A stretch of 64,000 bases of DNA. Source: Galaxea fascicularis (taxonomy: Eukaryota; Cnidaria; Anthozoa; Scleractinia; Euphylliidae). The position numbers and the translations under genes are program-made. Under the pieces are notes generated by a model. It was not told the DNA's origin and did not search any database. It worked only from the letters and a program-made list of their open reading frames with translations. Location of the stretch: positions 3,266,084 to 3,330,083 of the forward strand of contig OX419341.1 of assembly GCA_948470475.1 (NCBI GenBank), read 5' to 3'. This document shows positions 46,067 through 58,100 of this stretch, in pieces (positions within the stretch are counted from its first letter, which is position 1; each line of letters begins with the position of its first letter).

Positions 46067-47070
46067 ATAGATTGTTTTTATGGGAAGGCCCCGTAGGGGA
46101 TAAACGTATCCGAATGCTAGGACTGCAGTAAGGACTTTTTTATTGTGATTATAACGTTTTGACTTTTTTGCCACACAGCAACAACCACCATTCAATCATG
46201 ATCTATAAGGGTAAATTTAACCTTAACTAACGTCGATTTCCTGTTTACAACAACATAGAAAAACTTCAAGTTCGTTGATAAATTCGACCTCATTGAGAAA
46301 AGTGGCCGTGACATAGCGAAAGCATAAGCCATGAATCAACTACAAATGTCGTTAAGTTAAGAATGGTTTTATTCTTGACTTCGATCAATTATGAACTAAG
46401 CTTATTGCAAACTACATGCCTTGGATATAAGTCGTGAGTGGTACTATATTTGACATCATTGAAAATGATAACATTTTAATGCCAATAACAACGCAAAACA
46501 ATTGAATTTCTGAAAAACGTTTCTCAGCCGTAAACAACTGAACAAAAGATAGACAGTTTTAACTACAATTTGCCTTGAACGTTGCGAATTTTTTACTAAC
46601 AACAAGAATTGCACATTTCTATGGCCTGACATTTCCAATGGTGCAGCTGTTAAAAATCGTGTTTACTTTGGGAAAGAGTTGTTGCTTTTTATCAATTTTC
46701 TAATGTCAAAATCAGGTAAACTTACAAAACGAAGCCGGTGACGACCTACAAGCCGTCCGGACTTCGCTTGGCTTTTCCTCAACCATGAACATCTTGAAGA
46801 TTTTGTGCCCAACATGAATAAAAAGATGACCGACAGCCGAGATGAACTATTGGGGCGCTTTCCATTCAACCAAAATTTTTGAGATTTCCGGTCCGAAATT
46901 GAATGGAACGGGCAAAATTCCGGCAAAAGTTTCCGAAAATTTAGGAATACATTTTGAGTGCACCCTCTTCGCTGGAATTTCCGGAATTATCGAAATTTTC
47001 GTGTTCCATTCGCGAAACATGTCAGTTTTGGTGGATAAGCGAAAATGGTGAACGAACGTCTAGCATATAC

Positions 47071-47161
47071 ATGTATCAGTGCTCAGTTTGTGGGTTTTGG
47101 TGCCACGATTTGAGTGTTTTCCTTCACCATCTGTGCGGTTTGTTGCCTTCAACCAGCAACG
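47071..47161 (+). other. Orphan C2H2-like zinc-finger exon
   Basis: An ATG opens MYQCSVCGFWCHDLSVFLHH followed by LCGLLP, with the C-x2-C and H spacing of a C2H2 finger start. The frame ends at ACG followed by GTATGT, a good donor. No downstream partner exon was recognised, so it may be a first exon of a repeat-borne gene or a chance frame. Confidence 0.3.
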
Positions 47162-47328
47162 GTATGTTACAGCTGTAGTTATGCCTATTTTTCTAGCTTA
47201 AATTATGCTAACTTCGATTTTAGCTAGTCAGCAGTTCTGTTCCCGCCATTTTGTCTTCACTTACACTTACTAAGTTTAAGTTTAAGTTTTCGAACTGCCT
47301 TTAGTTTTTCAACTGTTTGCGTCGGCAA

Positions 47329-47750
47329 ATGGCTTCGGGAGCGAAAGGAATTCTCTTATCACCTGCCAGCCCAGTACAATCCCGGCCGCAAAATTAAGAA
47401 AAGCAGTTTTTCCATCTCCACAGCGAGTCGCTGGCGGACCAAAATCATCATCTTGCTCAACGCCAATGGGACTTGGAAGTGTGTCAGGGGAACTGTTAAG
47501 AAAAGATTTGCCTGAATCAGATGAAAAGCCAAGCAGATCGAGAAAAAAGCTGTTTGATTTTCCCCAAGTGGATATCCCGTTGACAACTAATCAGCTGATC
47601 AATACTTCGCCACGTGTGTCCCATATTCCCTGCACTCCATCGTGTGCTACACCCAACGAAGCCAGCTCACTTGACGTGGATGATAAAAGAGAACACGAAG
47701 CATCGTCTGCGAGACTAAGGATCATTTGCAGACCTTCTAACTCGCCCTGA
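47329..47750 (+). pseudogene. Broken frame rich in Ser-Pro/Thr-Pro sites, product unknown
   Basis: The ATG at 47329 opens MASGAKGILLSPASPVQSRP, stopping at TAA near 47395. The neighbouring frame continues at once with KKAVFPSPQRVAGG, then CSTPMGLG, RSRKKLFDFP and NTSPRV, ending at 47750. The repeated SP/TP sites and the continuity of style across one frameshift suggest a disabled coding copy, possibly of a cell-cycle-regulated protein. I cannot name the family. A sequencing error is an alternative. Confidence 0.35.
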
Positions 47751-48180
47751 TCTTCTGTCTCACCGCCGTGAGCCGCCATCTCTTTTTGAACTGATTCCCA
47801 GTCTCTCTCCGCATCACACATCGCTCAAGAGCGGAGTGGGCGTTTCACCGCCCACTCTTTTTCTGCGCCTTAAAGGGAACCTTCACTCTGACAGCAAAGT
47901 GACCCTAAATTGATGGGCATAATTATTACTCAGATTTCGAACTTAAGTTTTAAACGCGAAAATAACATAAATTAAGCGAACAAAAACTGGGTTTCATTAT
48001 CGCAGAATTTCACCTTTTAAATGGCGGTCTCCAACAGTAGGTTATAAATGTCGATGATCAGTGGAGAAATACCCTGGAACGACGTTTGGTGTCTGCTTAC
48101 ACGCTTATTGGAGATCCGACTACTGCAAGTGCTTGCAGTAAGGCACCAAGGAAGGGACGATGAAAGCAGTTCGCTCCATA

Positions 48181-48430
48181 CAGGGTTGGCGCAGTGGTGA
48201 GAGCGCTCGCCTTCCACCAACGTGTCCCGGGTTCGATTCTCATACTCGGTGTCATAAGTGGGCTGAGTTTCTTGGTTCTCTACTCTGTTCTGTTCTTCCG
48301 GATTCTCCGGTTTTCCCCTTCCTTAAAAAACCAACATTTGATTTGAGCTGATTTACAGTCTCCCCAATTAGCAGAGCACCTGTGCTCGGCTAGAAAGTTT
48401 CGAGACTTAAATATAGTATTATTATTATAA
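48181..48430 (+). mobile_element. tRNA-headed SINE with ATT tail
   Basis: The head CAGGGTTGGCGCAGTGGTGA carries the A-box and GGGTTCGATTCTCATAC the B-box. The body contains GGTTCTCTACTC and TTCCGGATTCTCCGGTTTTC. The 3' end is an AT-rich ATTATTATTAT tail. It is the same family as at 17405 and 53855. Confidence 0.8.
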
Positions 48431-49187
48431 GATAATTCCAACACTGACCGTGACATTCAACTTTTAATTTTGAAACTTTTGAACTTCTTAACTACATAAA
48501 TATTATTCTGACAACCTTAAACAATATAGCAATTAATTTACCAATGTTTGAAGAAGAAATATCAGTGTCATCTCAAGAGCTACACAGGCATGCATTCTCG
48601 AAACTTTGCAGATTAGCGCCAGAATGTGCCATTTTAATTCCCACTGGCTTACCTCAACAATTTTACAAATTAAGAATAGACGAGTCACGAACTCTTTAAG
48701 TAAGGCCTCTTTGAAAAAGTCAATCTTTAAATGATCTGAAAAGAAAACTTAATCTGATCTGTTCTGTTGAGATAAGCAACGTTTGTAAATCTTCATAGGC
48801 AGTGCTGCAAACATCAGTCGGTCATCGGACATTGTCCGACCAAATATTGAAAATGTCCTGCCAATTTCACATTATGATCGGACATGATGTCCGAACACGA
48901 CATCCAAACAAATTTAAATACATTTTCAAAATTCCGTGTTGAATTGCGTTATGCTTAGTAATGTCCGGTCAAATTGGTAAAATGTCCGACCAAAAGGAAG
49001 ATTTGAAAGGACAAATGCTCTTTTATGGAAGAGAAATTATCTCTAACACTGATAGGTGATCTTTTTAACTGAACTTTCGTTTCACAAGAGAATGCGAATA
49101 TTGATTGCATGGATTGCAATTCCAAACAAGGAATTTCAGGTAGCCAATGTGGGAGAAGGTATGAGAGCACGTGGTCTGCGGAGCCAA

Positions 49188-52100
49188 TCAGATTCGCGTC
49201 AATTGGTGCCAGATGTGCGCAGGAAAGAAATCTTCAAACTTCTGTATAATAAGGTTTAAAGGTGTTGAAATCCAGCTCAAGCACTATGGAAAAAGACGAA
49301 ACTAAATTAGAATACACCCATTCTGAGGAACTGCTGCGGTTTATTGCAAAGTTAGTTACTTACAGTTTTGGCCGCGTTGGCCATGGGTTCAGGGAACTGG
49401 TGTGTAAGGAGAGCCAGCATTGCAGTGAAAGAGCACAGGGCAGCGGTAAACAGAATGAAGAAAGGAAGTTCTTTTTTCGGGTAAATGGAGAGTTCATGAT
49501 GACCTGAAACAGACGAAAAGCCTGGTAAACAAATAGCAACTGGGTTCGTAGCCTTTTTCGGGAACAAATTTCCAAGACTTTTGCAGGGCTTTTAGAGGCC
49601 TCAGGAAGTTTTTTCTAGGTCCCACAATGCACAAAAAAGGATCTTGTAGTTGTTAGATCTCAGCCATTTAGCTGTTCCTCAATGTCTTGCGCGACAAAAC
49701 CGAATCACTTGAGTTTATAGTTTTCCGGGATTTCATACAATTTTCAAGGACCTTCCAGTCCTGGAAAAGGCAGACTAAAATTCGAACGAACGCTGTGGTA
49801 AGCACAAACGAATTAAAAAATAGATAAAACCCACCCTCCCCTCCCCCCACTTCCCAAAATAATAGGAGACAAAAAAACAAAAACAAATAGGAGACAAAAC
49901 AGAAAATTTGGGCAAGGCAAACATTTCCTCTGAAAAGGAATTGTCACCCATGTTTTGCTTTATGCGTTTAACTCGACTATCCACACATGCGTTTTGAAAC
50001 TATTCATCCAGGAGACAATGCTTGCCCTTTCGTGTTGAAACTGTCAAACTGGAATTTCCCAAGCTTCAATTATCTTTTCACAGCGTTCATATTTTACTGA
50101 CTCAATTCAAGAACAAAAGATATATGAAGAAAAAGAAGAAAGAAATCGCACACAGTGAAATGACCCAGAATTGTATTACACTTTCATACACAGAATTTAG
50201 TTGCGAAAAAAGGCGAAAAGCTAACACAACAAAACCAAACAGGCAAAGCACCAAATGAAAATCTTTCCCTCCGTTCCCAAGGCAACTTACTAGGTAACAG
50301 TTCCCTGTCAGCATTTTCAGTACACGCTGGGTAAGGATGAAATAAATGCCCTTTCTCCAAAGGATAAGGCACAAGGCGAAACGCTGAAATAGAACGTATG
50401 ATTCAGAAGCTTTCACTTCAATGATCACTTACAGTGTAACAGTTGAAACCACCTTCTCTAACTCATTAATAATTCATCAAGTTAAAACAAAAGAAATCAC
50501 AACCGTGAAGGGGGGTTGGATACCCGGTTTTAATTAGCATAGATTTTGACGATTTTACTTCTCCGTTAATTCCTTAGTTTTTGTTTCAATTGAGAAGATA
50601 TATCAAAAACTCGAGACACCTCGAATTCCGTCAAAAATACTCCGCTGCGCGTAGTATTTTCAACTCTCTTGTCGGTGTTTGGATATTCCGATGAAACACT
50701 GTCTCTCGTGTTTGATATACTACTTGCATAGCTTAACCCCTAAAGCCCTAATATCACCATCTATATTCTCAACACTGTTTGCCATACATTTTCTATGACG
50801 ATGATAGCGAGAATTTGTTAAACAGTCAAGACCCTTATTTCTTCTGGATCACTTCCTTTTTTCTCACAAACCTTAACATTTGATTGAACAGTGGTACTGT
50901 ACTAAAAGGAGACTTTAAGCATTCTTCACTTTTAGCGGTGAAACAGCACCATTGGAAAGCACTGCTCAATAGCTCTCTTTCGAATGGTCACGCTTTTTCT
51001 TCTTCCCTTTCACCGCATCTCATTTTCGCTGCCTCACCGCTCCCTCCTCGCCGTGCGCTAGATCCAAGCACACTACAGAACCAGGAGAAGAAACAGACTG
51101 GTCGCAGCCTGCACAATACGACGCAAGAGGAAAGAATTGCTTTTGAGATCTTATCCTCAAACTCAAAGGAGGAGGGAAAATTAACTGCGGATCAGAATAC
51201 ACAACAGCAAAAAAAAAAAAAAGGAATAAACTTGTAGTGTTGATCATACTTCCTTCCCACGTGCAGTGAAGTAGATTAAGAGCTCCATCCACTCTTTTCC
51301 AGTGAGTTAAGTGAAAGAACGTGTAAGCTATCGCTTCGCTGTCTCCTCTTTTTAATATGTGTTCTGGAGGAAGAATAAGACTCTTCTGCTCCAGAAGATA
51401 CTGCAAGGAAAACACAAGGACACACTGAGGGGTTAATCAGCACAAGCACCATTACCATCACTGTCTGGCACCATCATCACGTCACCAATCATCATCTTGA
51501 TTTTACAAGGGGTTACCAATCATCACAATTAAATCTTGAACAAATCTGGGCTTCCCTAATGTTTCCCAGGCTGTGGTAACCCTAAACATCAATTCTGAGG
51601 AGGCACAAGGTTTGGAGTTTTAACCACTTCAGTTAATTTGTTTTTCGAATCTTTCTCAGTAGAAATTGTACCAGATTAATGCTTTGGCTTGTAAGAGTAT
51701 ACAGACAAGGACATTTTTAAAGGGAAAAAAGCTTACTTTAGGAACATGTGGATTAAACTCCACTGCTCTGTGTATTGCCTCCACTGCTGCCATTTCAGCT
51801 GGACTCAATCCTCTCTTTGCTGCAATTTCAGGAGAGAATCTGGGAAAGAACAACGAGGAAATAGTCCTCAGAAGGATGCTGATTCATCAGTTCATGCAAG
51901 CAGATGGACACATTTTGGAATCGACATATCCAGCCCTAGTGGCATATCTTGACCTAGAGAATGGGCGGGGGGAGAGAGAAGCACTCTCATAACATTTTTC
52001 ATGCCTCTGCCTGACAAGGCTCTACCTTTCTCCAAGACTAAGTGATGGAGGGAGGGGGGGAGGGGAGGTGGGGTTGCTGGTCCCCTCCCCTGGATCTACC

Positions 52101-55100
52101 ATTGGCCAGTTGTCCCATTACGTCATGTAACAACTGTGCATCTTGCCTGAAGCAAACAGCAACAACAATAACGATGATAAGAACAAACTGAACAGGCTGA
52201 GGGAGGCTATAGCTGCATGACTTTGTCAAAATCCAGTTACAAGTAGATTTTTTACTTCGTGAAGAGAGTTCCTCAAATCAGCCATTATTTTAACATTCCT
52301 GGATTTTTTTTTTGCAAAAGTTCAAGTATTAAAGACAACATCTCACTTGTCACAAACTGCTCTGGCCTTAAGAAGTGCAGCTGAGTAACAGATGGTAGCT
52401 GACTTTGGAAGACTTATGTCTAAAAAGAAAAAAAAGAGACAATATTCTGAACTGACTTTTGCCACAAATCCACAAAAAAAATTAATAATAATAAATAAAA
52501 ATCACCCCAGCATCTCCAATCCTTACCATCATATTTTGCTAGAACTTGCTGTTTGTGGACAAAAAAAGAGAAAGAAATGGAAGTCAGTCTCTATAAGAAT
52601 GTGTATCTGCTGCACACATCTGAATAAGACAATAAAGCTGTTATAAGTAAATGAATGTTGTTTACAATACCTGAACTTCTGAGTAAGCTTGCATTTCCAG
52701 TAGAGCTTCTAAGAGATTCTCATGAATATTAAGAACACTCATGAGGGGAAATTCCTTCATTAACTAAAAGAAAAACAAAACCAATTCTTAAATAATTCTG
52801 GTAGTAACATCCAAACTACAATGGGATTGGGAGCGAACTCAACAGCAGGTTAAGCTGTTATCTATGTTGGTAGACCTTTGTCTTTGTTGTCTTTTGTTGG
52901 TAACAAGCCATTTTTTAGCTTTGCAAACGTTAAAAGAAAAACACTTTGAACAGAAAGGACTTGGCATTCAAGATTTTCAGGCAACCAGTAGTTTCAATAG
53001 TAATCCACCTAAGGCAGTGAAATCAATGGTACATAATATCAGTGACCAGTCTCTTAAGGACATTTGAGGTTTGTTTACTGAGGTTTGATTTCTATCCACC
53101 GCGTTAGGCAATGAATGTAAATCAAAACAAAAATAGTGGGGCCCCACAGGCACATGTGACCTTTACACTGGAAATAAACTGAGTTGATGACCAATGTTTT
53201 CCTGTTTTTCAGCTCTGAAATTGTACTTATTATTTCTATTTACTAATATTATTATTCACCTTAGGCTCAGTGAATATGTATAGGAAATCGCACAACCTTC
53301 TCGTACAATTCGGGATTAATAGGAACAAGTGATTTTGAAAGTTCATAAATTGCACAAGCCTTTAAGCAAGTGCAGTTTGAGAACTTTCAAAATCACGAGT
53401 ATTGATTAATCCCGAATTGTACAAGAAGGTTGTGTGATTTTTTATTTATAGTACATTCAACAAAATTACGAACTTACATGCCCTTGTCATGGAAACTTAA
53501 TAGGCTCTCCTACGGAGTACTATTTGGGATTAACTGTACTGCTCTCGACTGATCAGAATTGTGTAATTTTGTTGAGTGTATTATAATGTCAAGTAATCCC
53601 CCTGGACTTCACCTTGGAGATTATTTGACAAAATTCACTTTGCCTTGGGTGAATAATAATACATGTATTATTAACTGGAATAATTATTTCTTATTAATGA
53701 CCACACTAAGATTTGATTTTCTCTCATAGTTATAAGCTGCACAAAGATGTTTTGTATTAGGATGCATGCCAGTTTAAAATAAATAAATCAATCAATGATA
53801 TTTACCCAGGAAGTTCCACTCACTGCGAAGTGGTTTTCAGGGAGGTCCTGCATCCGGATCGAATTGGAATTTGGAAGTGTTGGTTTTTGGGGAGAGGGGA
53901 AAACCGGAGTACCCGGAGAAAAACCTCTCAGAGCAGAGTAGAGAACCAACAACAAACTCAACCCACATATGACGTTGAGTCCAGGAATCGAACCTGGGCC
54001 ACACTGGTGGGAGGCGAGTGCTCTCACCATTGCGCCAACCCTGAGTGCTTGTTTGTCCAGCAATTCTCTGATATGTACAAAACAAACACAACAACTAAAG
54101 GATGCACAGTCCCAAAGCGCTGCTACAATAACTCAGTTAACATAGAGAGTAAAAGCTAACATACATCTCTCATCATTTTAATAGCTTCTTTGACTCTTCC
54201 AAGTTTGCGCGCACACATAGCAAGCCTCCGTCTGATGTACACACACACATTAGTGTCTCTTCCTGGAGAGAGAAAAATGCCAAACCATGTAGTTGCTTGT
54301 TGCAGCTTACTCCCTTATTACCAGTACATGTTTCCAGGAACTTAATCAATGTATTATTTGCTGATCCATCAGAAAATAACATGATTATTACCACTTACTG
54401 TGTATAGCCTCTTCCTTGGTCTCAGGGTTGACTGAGGTGCTGTTACGTAACAATGCTTCACTGGCTCTAAGTGCTTGTTTGAACAACTTTTCTGCCTAAC
54501 ATCATAACGAAAAGGTGAAACAACAACTGTGTGAGTTCATTAAGAGCTTAAGAATGGCATTCAGAAGGTATCAGGGAGAATTGAGTTCACCTGCTCATGG
54601 CTACAGCCATAGTGGATTCTCATGAAAGATTTTTGCAGATTTAAACTTTATTGAGTGTATGAGTTGATCAAGGTGTATGATTGTAGTAACCGTAGTAACA
54701 TCGGAGCAATAGGGTGAATACTCAGCTAGCAATGACTGTTAATTTGAGCTCATAAAAGTTGTCGCCGCCGCTTGTGTTCCCGAGTTGGTCGAGAAGCCAT
54801 GCGTGGAAATTCACTCGGTGATAATTACGAAGCCAAGATATTACGTGATTCGACGACTAACAACGCCATTTATTGCAAGGGGACATCTTTAGCTGCCAAA
54901 CCGTCAAAGACTGTAAGGCTGGGCGGGTGAAAAACAGCTTAATTATCAACACACTTGAATCAAAACTGAAAATGGTCCCAAAAAAGGTTTTCACGACTCT
55001 GCTCCGCGTGGAGCTGTGTAGTCCCCTATCTAAAGCGTCATAGCACATGACGTAGGCTTGTCACGAAAACCTAAATGGTTGAGAGGCCGTTACAAAAGTG

Positions 55101-58100
55101 ATTCTCTTTCAAATCCCATTTGAATCAGTTGTCTGTCATCATCATCATCATCACCACCATCATCATCCTTGTTGAAGGAATGATCATTGGATAAAATCAT
55201 TCCCTCAAATGGCATGTGAATTTGCATTACTGGCCCAACTCATGCTTAAATTCAAAATAACTTGAACTAAAACCTGAAGTAAAAAACAAACTTGAAATCC
55301 TGAACATCATCTCAAGAATTCATTTTAATAGAGGTCCCTTTAATCTTCCATGTGATCATTACTGCCATCAACAGTGCTCAACCTTAACTATTCCACAGGC
55401 TAGTGGAGTCTAAAATATACTAGCCAAATCTCCTCTCAAACCTAAGATTGTAATCACTGATCTTGTACATGACTGTATCAGTGATTCTTTTTTCATTTCC
55501 TTTTTGGGATCAACTTGACATAAACCAGTTGAATTTCTATTAATCAATACTATCTCCAAAACCTCTTCTATTACAAATAACCCAGTGGCTAGTGGTTCAC
55601 AAATTTTACCAGCCCAAACCAAATTTCTACTAGTCCTGGGCTAGAAGACTATCACTAAGGTCGAGCAGTGCAAACACTGAACACATTAACAGTAAAATGA
55701 TAATAACTATACTCTACACTTTTGTCAGACTTTGAAAATCAAGAATTTGTCACCTCTAAAATAGTTTGAGCTTCCTCCTCAGCAAGCAAAATAAGTCCTG
55801 TTGGGCAGCTGTGTAGGAAAAATACAACAACAGTTACAATGTAACCAGTACTTGCTGTAGAAAAACAAGAAACGATAATGTTTAAAATATTGAGGGATTA
55901 AAAAAAAAGTGTAGTTTATTAAAAGGAAGAGGCAACCATACTTTGAGATGGAATAAAGCTGTAAGCAGGGGTTTCATTAATTTTTGGAAAAAGTGGGTAG
56001 TTTTCAATATCAAGCGGGTAAGTTCTCGGAAGGCCCAAAGAGCCTGCCTTACTAGAGGGCAAGGGTGCATGCTCTCCAAGCAGGTAGTCAGCCTCCTACA
56101 ACCAGGTAGAACTACCCGCTACCCAGCTATTATTGAAACCTGTGCTGTAAGAGATAATTGCAGTTATGAAGACTTCTTAAGAAGTAGTGAAAGTTAAGCC
56201 TGAAAGAATACAAGCTTGTGTTCAAGTAGTGTTCATACATAACTGCAATGATCACTTTTTATTCCTTACAGTGCACCTAACCCCAAAATATTTTTTTGCT
56301 AAAATAAATCTTTGCACCTGTTGGAAAAGCATTGCGCTCTTTTTTGCCACATGTTGGCTTTTTATAGGTTTCCAAACTTACCAAAAAATAAGCATCATTT
56401 GGTTCATGTCTGAGTGAGAAGGGGCATGGGTCTATTCTTGGTTTAACGTCAAAAACTGATTTGCATGCATGTTTGACTTAATGCAAATCAGTTTGTGCCA
56501 TCAAATCAAGAATAGACCCATGCCCCTTCTCACTTGGTCACTGTTCAAAATAATGTATCATTTTCGTATGTTCACACTCAACCACTTTGAAATAGTTATG
56601 ACATACTTAGAGTTATGTTCTAGAGCTTGGTGTGCAGTCTTGATTCGTTTCTCCTGGTCTCTTTCTCGCCATGCTCTAAGCATCACTAAGATCAAACCAA
56701 TACTGACAGTTAATTACAACATGCTTTTTAATGGTAACAGTAAACAGACTTTGTGCAATGTTCTTGAGCCATTTTAGTATGCAAGATTCTAAAATGGTAT
56801 ACAACCCTGGAAAAGCTAAGCAGCCAATATCTAATGTCATTTGAAACTTTGTTTATTGGTTATTTACTAACTAAAGGTCTTTTTAAGTTTTTTCAAAAAA
56901 AAGGTATGCGCACATGAAGGCCAGTTAAAAAGTTGTTGGCTGACAGGCAGATCTTCATTTTCACTTTCAGCTGCTCTTGAAGGCACAATGGAGTGTTACT
57001 TGATGATACCATTACTTTCAAAAGTTCTAGGTTTGTGGATTACAAATGCTCATACTTACGTTCATCAGATGGATCTGAACTTTGAGCGTCAGCATCACAT
57101 GTAAAGAATGTCTACAACAAGGAATGAAAAAATTTGGAAAATTCTAATTACATAATAATATATCACTTCACATTGCCAAAAATAAATTCATGAATTATTA
57201 ATTTACTTTTGACAATGGAAGACATTATGTCAGATGTGTCTTAGTAACAAGAGGTGATAACTATACCAAGACTGGTTTTGGGAAAAAACAATCCTTTACT
57301 GAAATCTGGAAATTTTGCAGGGAGTCAGGAGACTCACAAATTTTTCTGGGAAATTTGACATAGTTCTCAGATATTCAGGGTTGCCACTCATTGGGATAAA
57401 AAAAATTCCCTGACTTTTCACTGACCAAAGACCAGTTTCCACTGACCATCAGAGGCAATAAAGCCAGCAATGAAGCCAGAGAAATCAATTCCTGTGAAGC
57501 ATTTTTTGAAACGAAAACACCTTTACTACCAAAGAATCTCTTTCCAAAACCAAATAGCTAGCCAAATGTAGAATTCCCTGACTTTTCACTGACTTTCAGG
57601 TAGAATTTAGAAATTCCTGACTTCATACATAATTCCCTGACCGTGGCAACCCTGATATTGCAGAAAAAAGTGGGACATTGAACAAAATTTGTATTTCACT
57701 TTGTAAAAAATTCAGGAGGATCATTTAAATATCCAGGAGGACAAATAGTGTTTCTCATACAATGTTTGTTGGAGCTGTCACCACTGCAGTGATACATCTG
57801 TGGATCCTAATGTACCTAAATAATGCACCTATCAGTGTCAAGCCCGAGGGGGGGGGGGGTCGGGCAACCCACGGGAATTTGACTGTCATGTATATCCCCA
57901 AGGTAGGGATTTTGATCAGACATCATGACCCCAGGGTGGGGAATTTTATTGCTTTCCTCTTGTGTGCAACAAGGACTGAAGAGGATTGTGATACTTTTGA
58001 CAATTATTTTTTGCCCGGGGGTGGGGATTTTGATAATTTTTTTCAGAAAATGTCAAAATCCCCACCCTATGCCTGACCCCCTCCCCCCCCCTTGGGCTTG

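Larger units (their letters stand above)
39347..46200. repeat. Right arm of the large inverted duplication (contains pseudogene D)
   Basis: Reverse complement of the left arm, with three extra insertions (41716-41948, 42327-42920, 45500-46066) and a deletion removing the proximal promoter and first exon of D. It keeps about 270 bases near 43300-43480 that are lost from C but present in block A. D was therefore not simply copied from today's C. Confidence 0.85.
46201..49187. other. Spacer between the inverted duplication and ST7
   Basis: Mostly unannotatable. It holds an orphan zinc-finger-like exon (47071-47161), a broken Ser-Pro/Thr-Pro-rich frame (47329-47750), a hairpin with GAGTGGGCG and CGCCCACTC at about 47834-47857, and a SINE (48181-48430). 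At 48830-49000 several ATGTCCG(A/G)(C/T)CAAA-type repeats occur. The right end should contain the 3' untranslated region of ST7. Confidence 0.5.

Noticed and set aside
49352..49567. ST7 ending at a stop just after exon 17 (KTVSN)
   Set aside because: Splicing at GTAAGT to 49283 gives an end (PLN...WHQLTRI) that matches the known ST7 C-terminus. The early stop is intronic, although an AATAAA lies nearby and a minor short form cannot be excluded.
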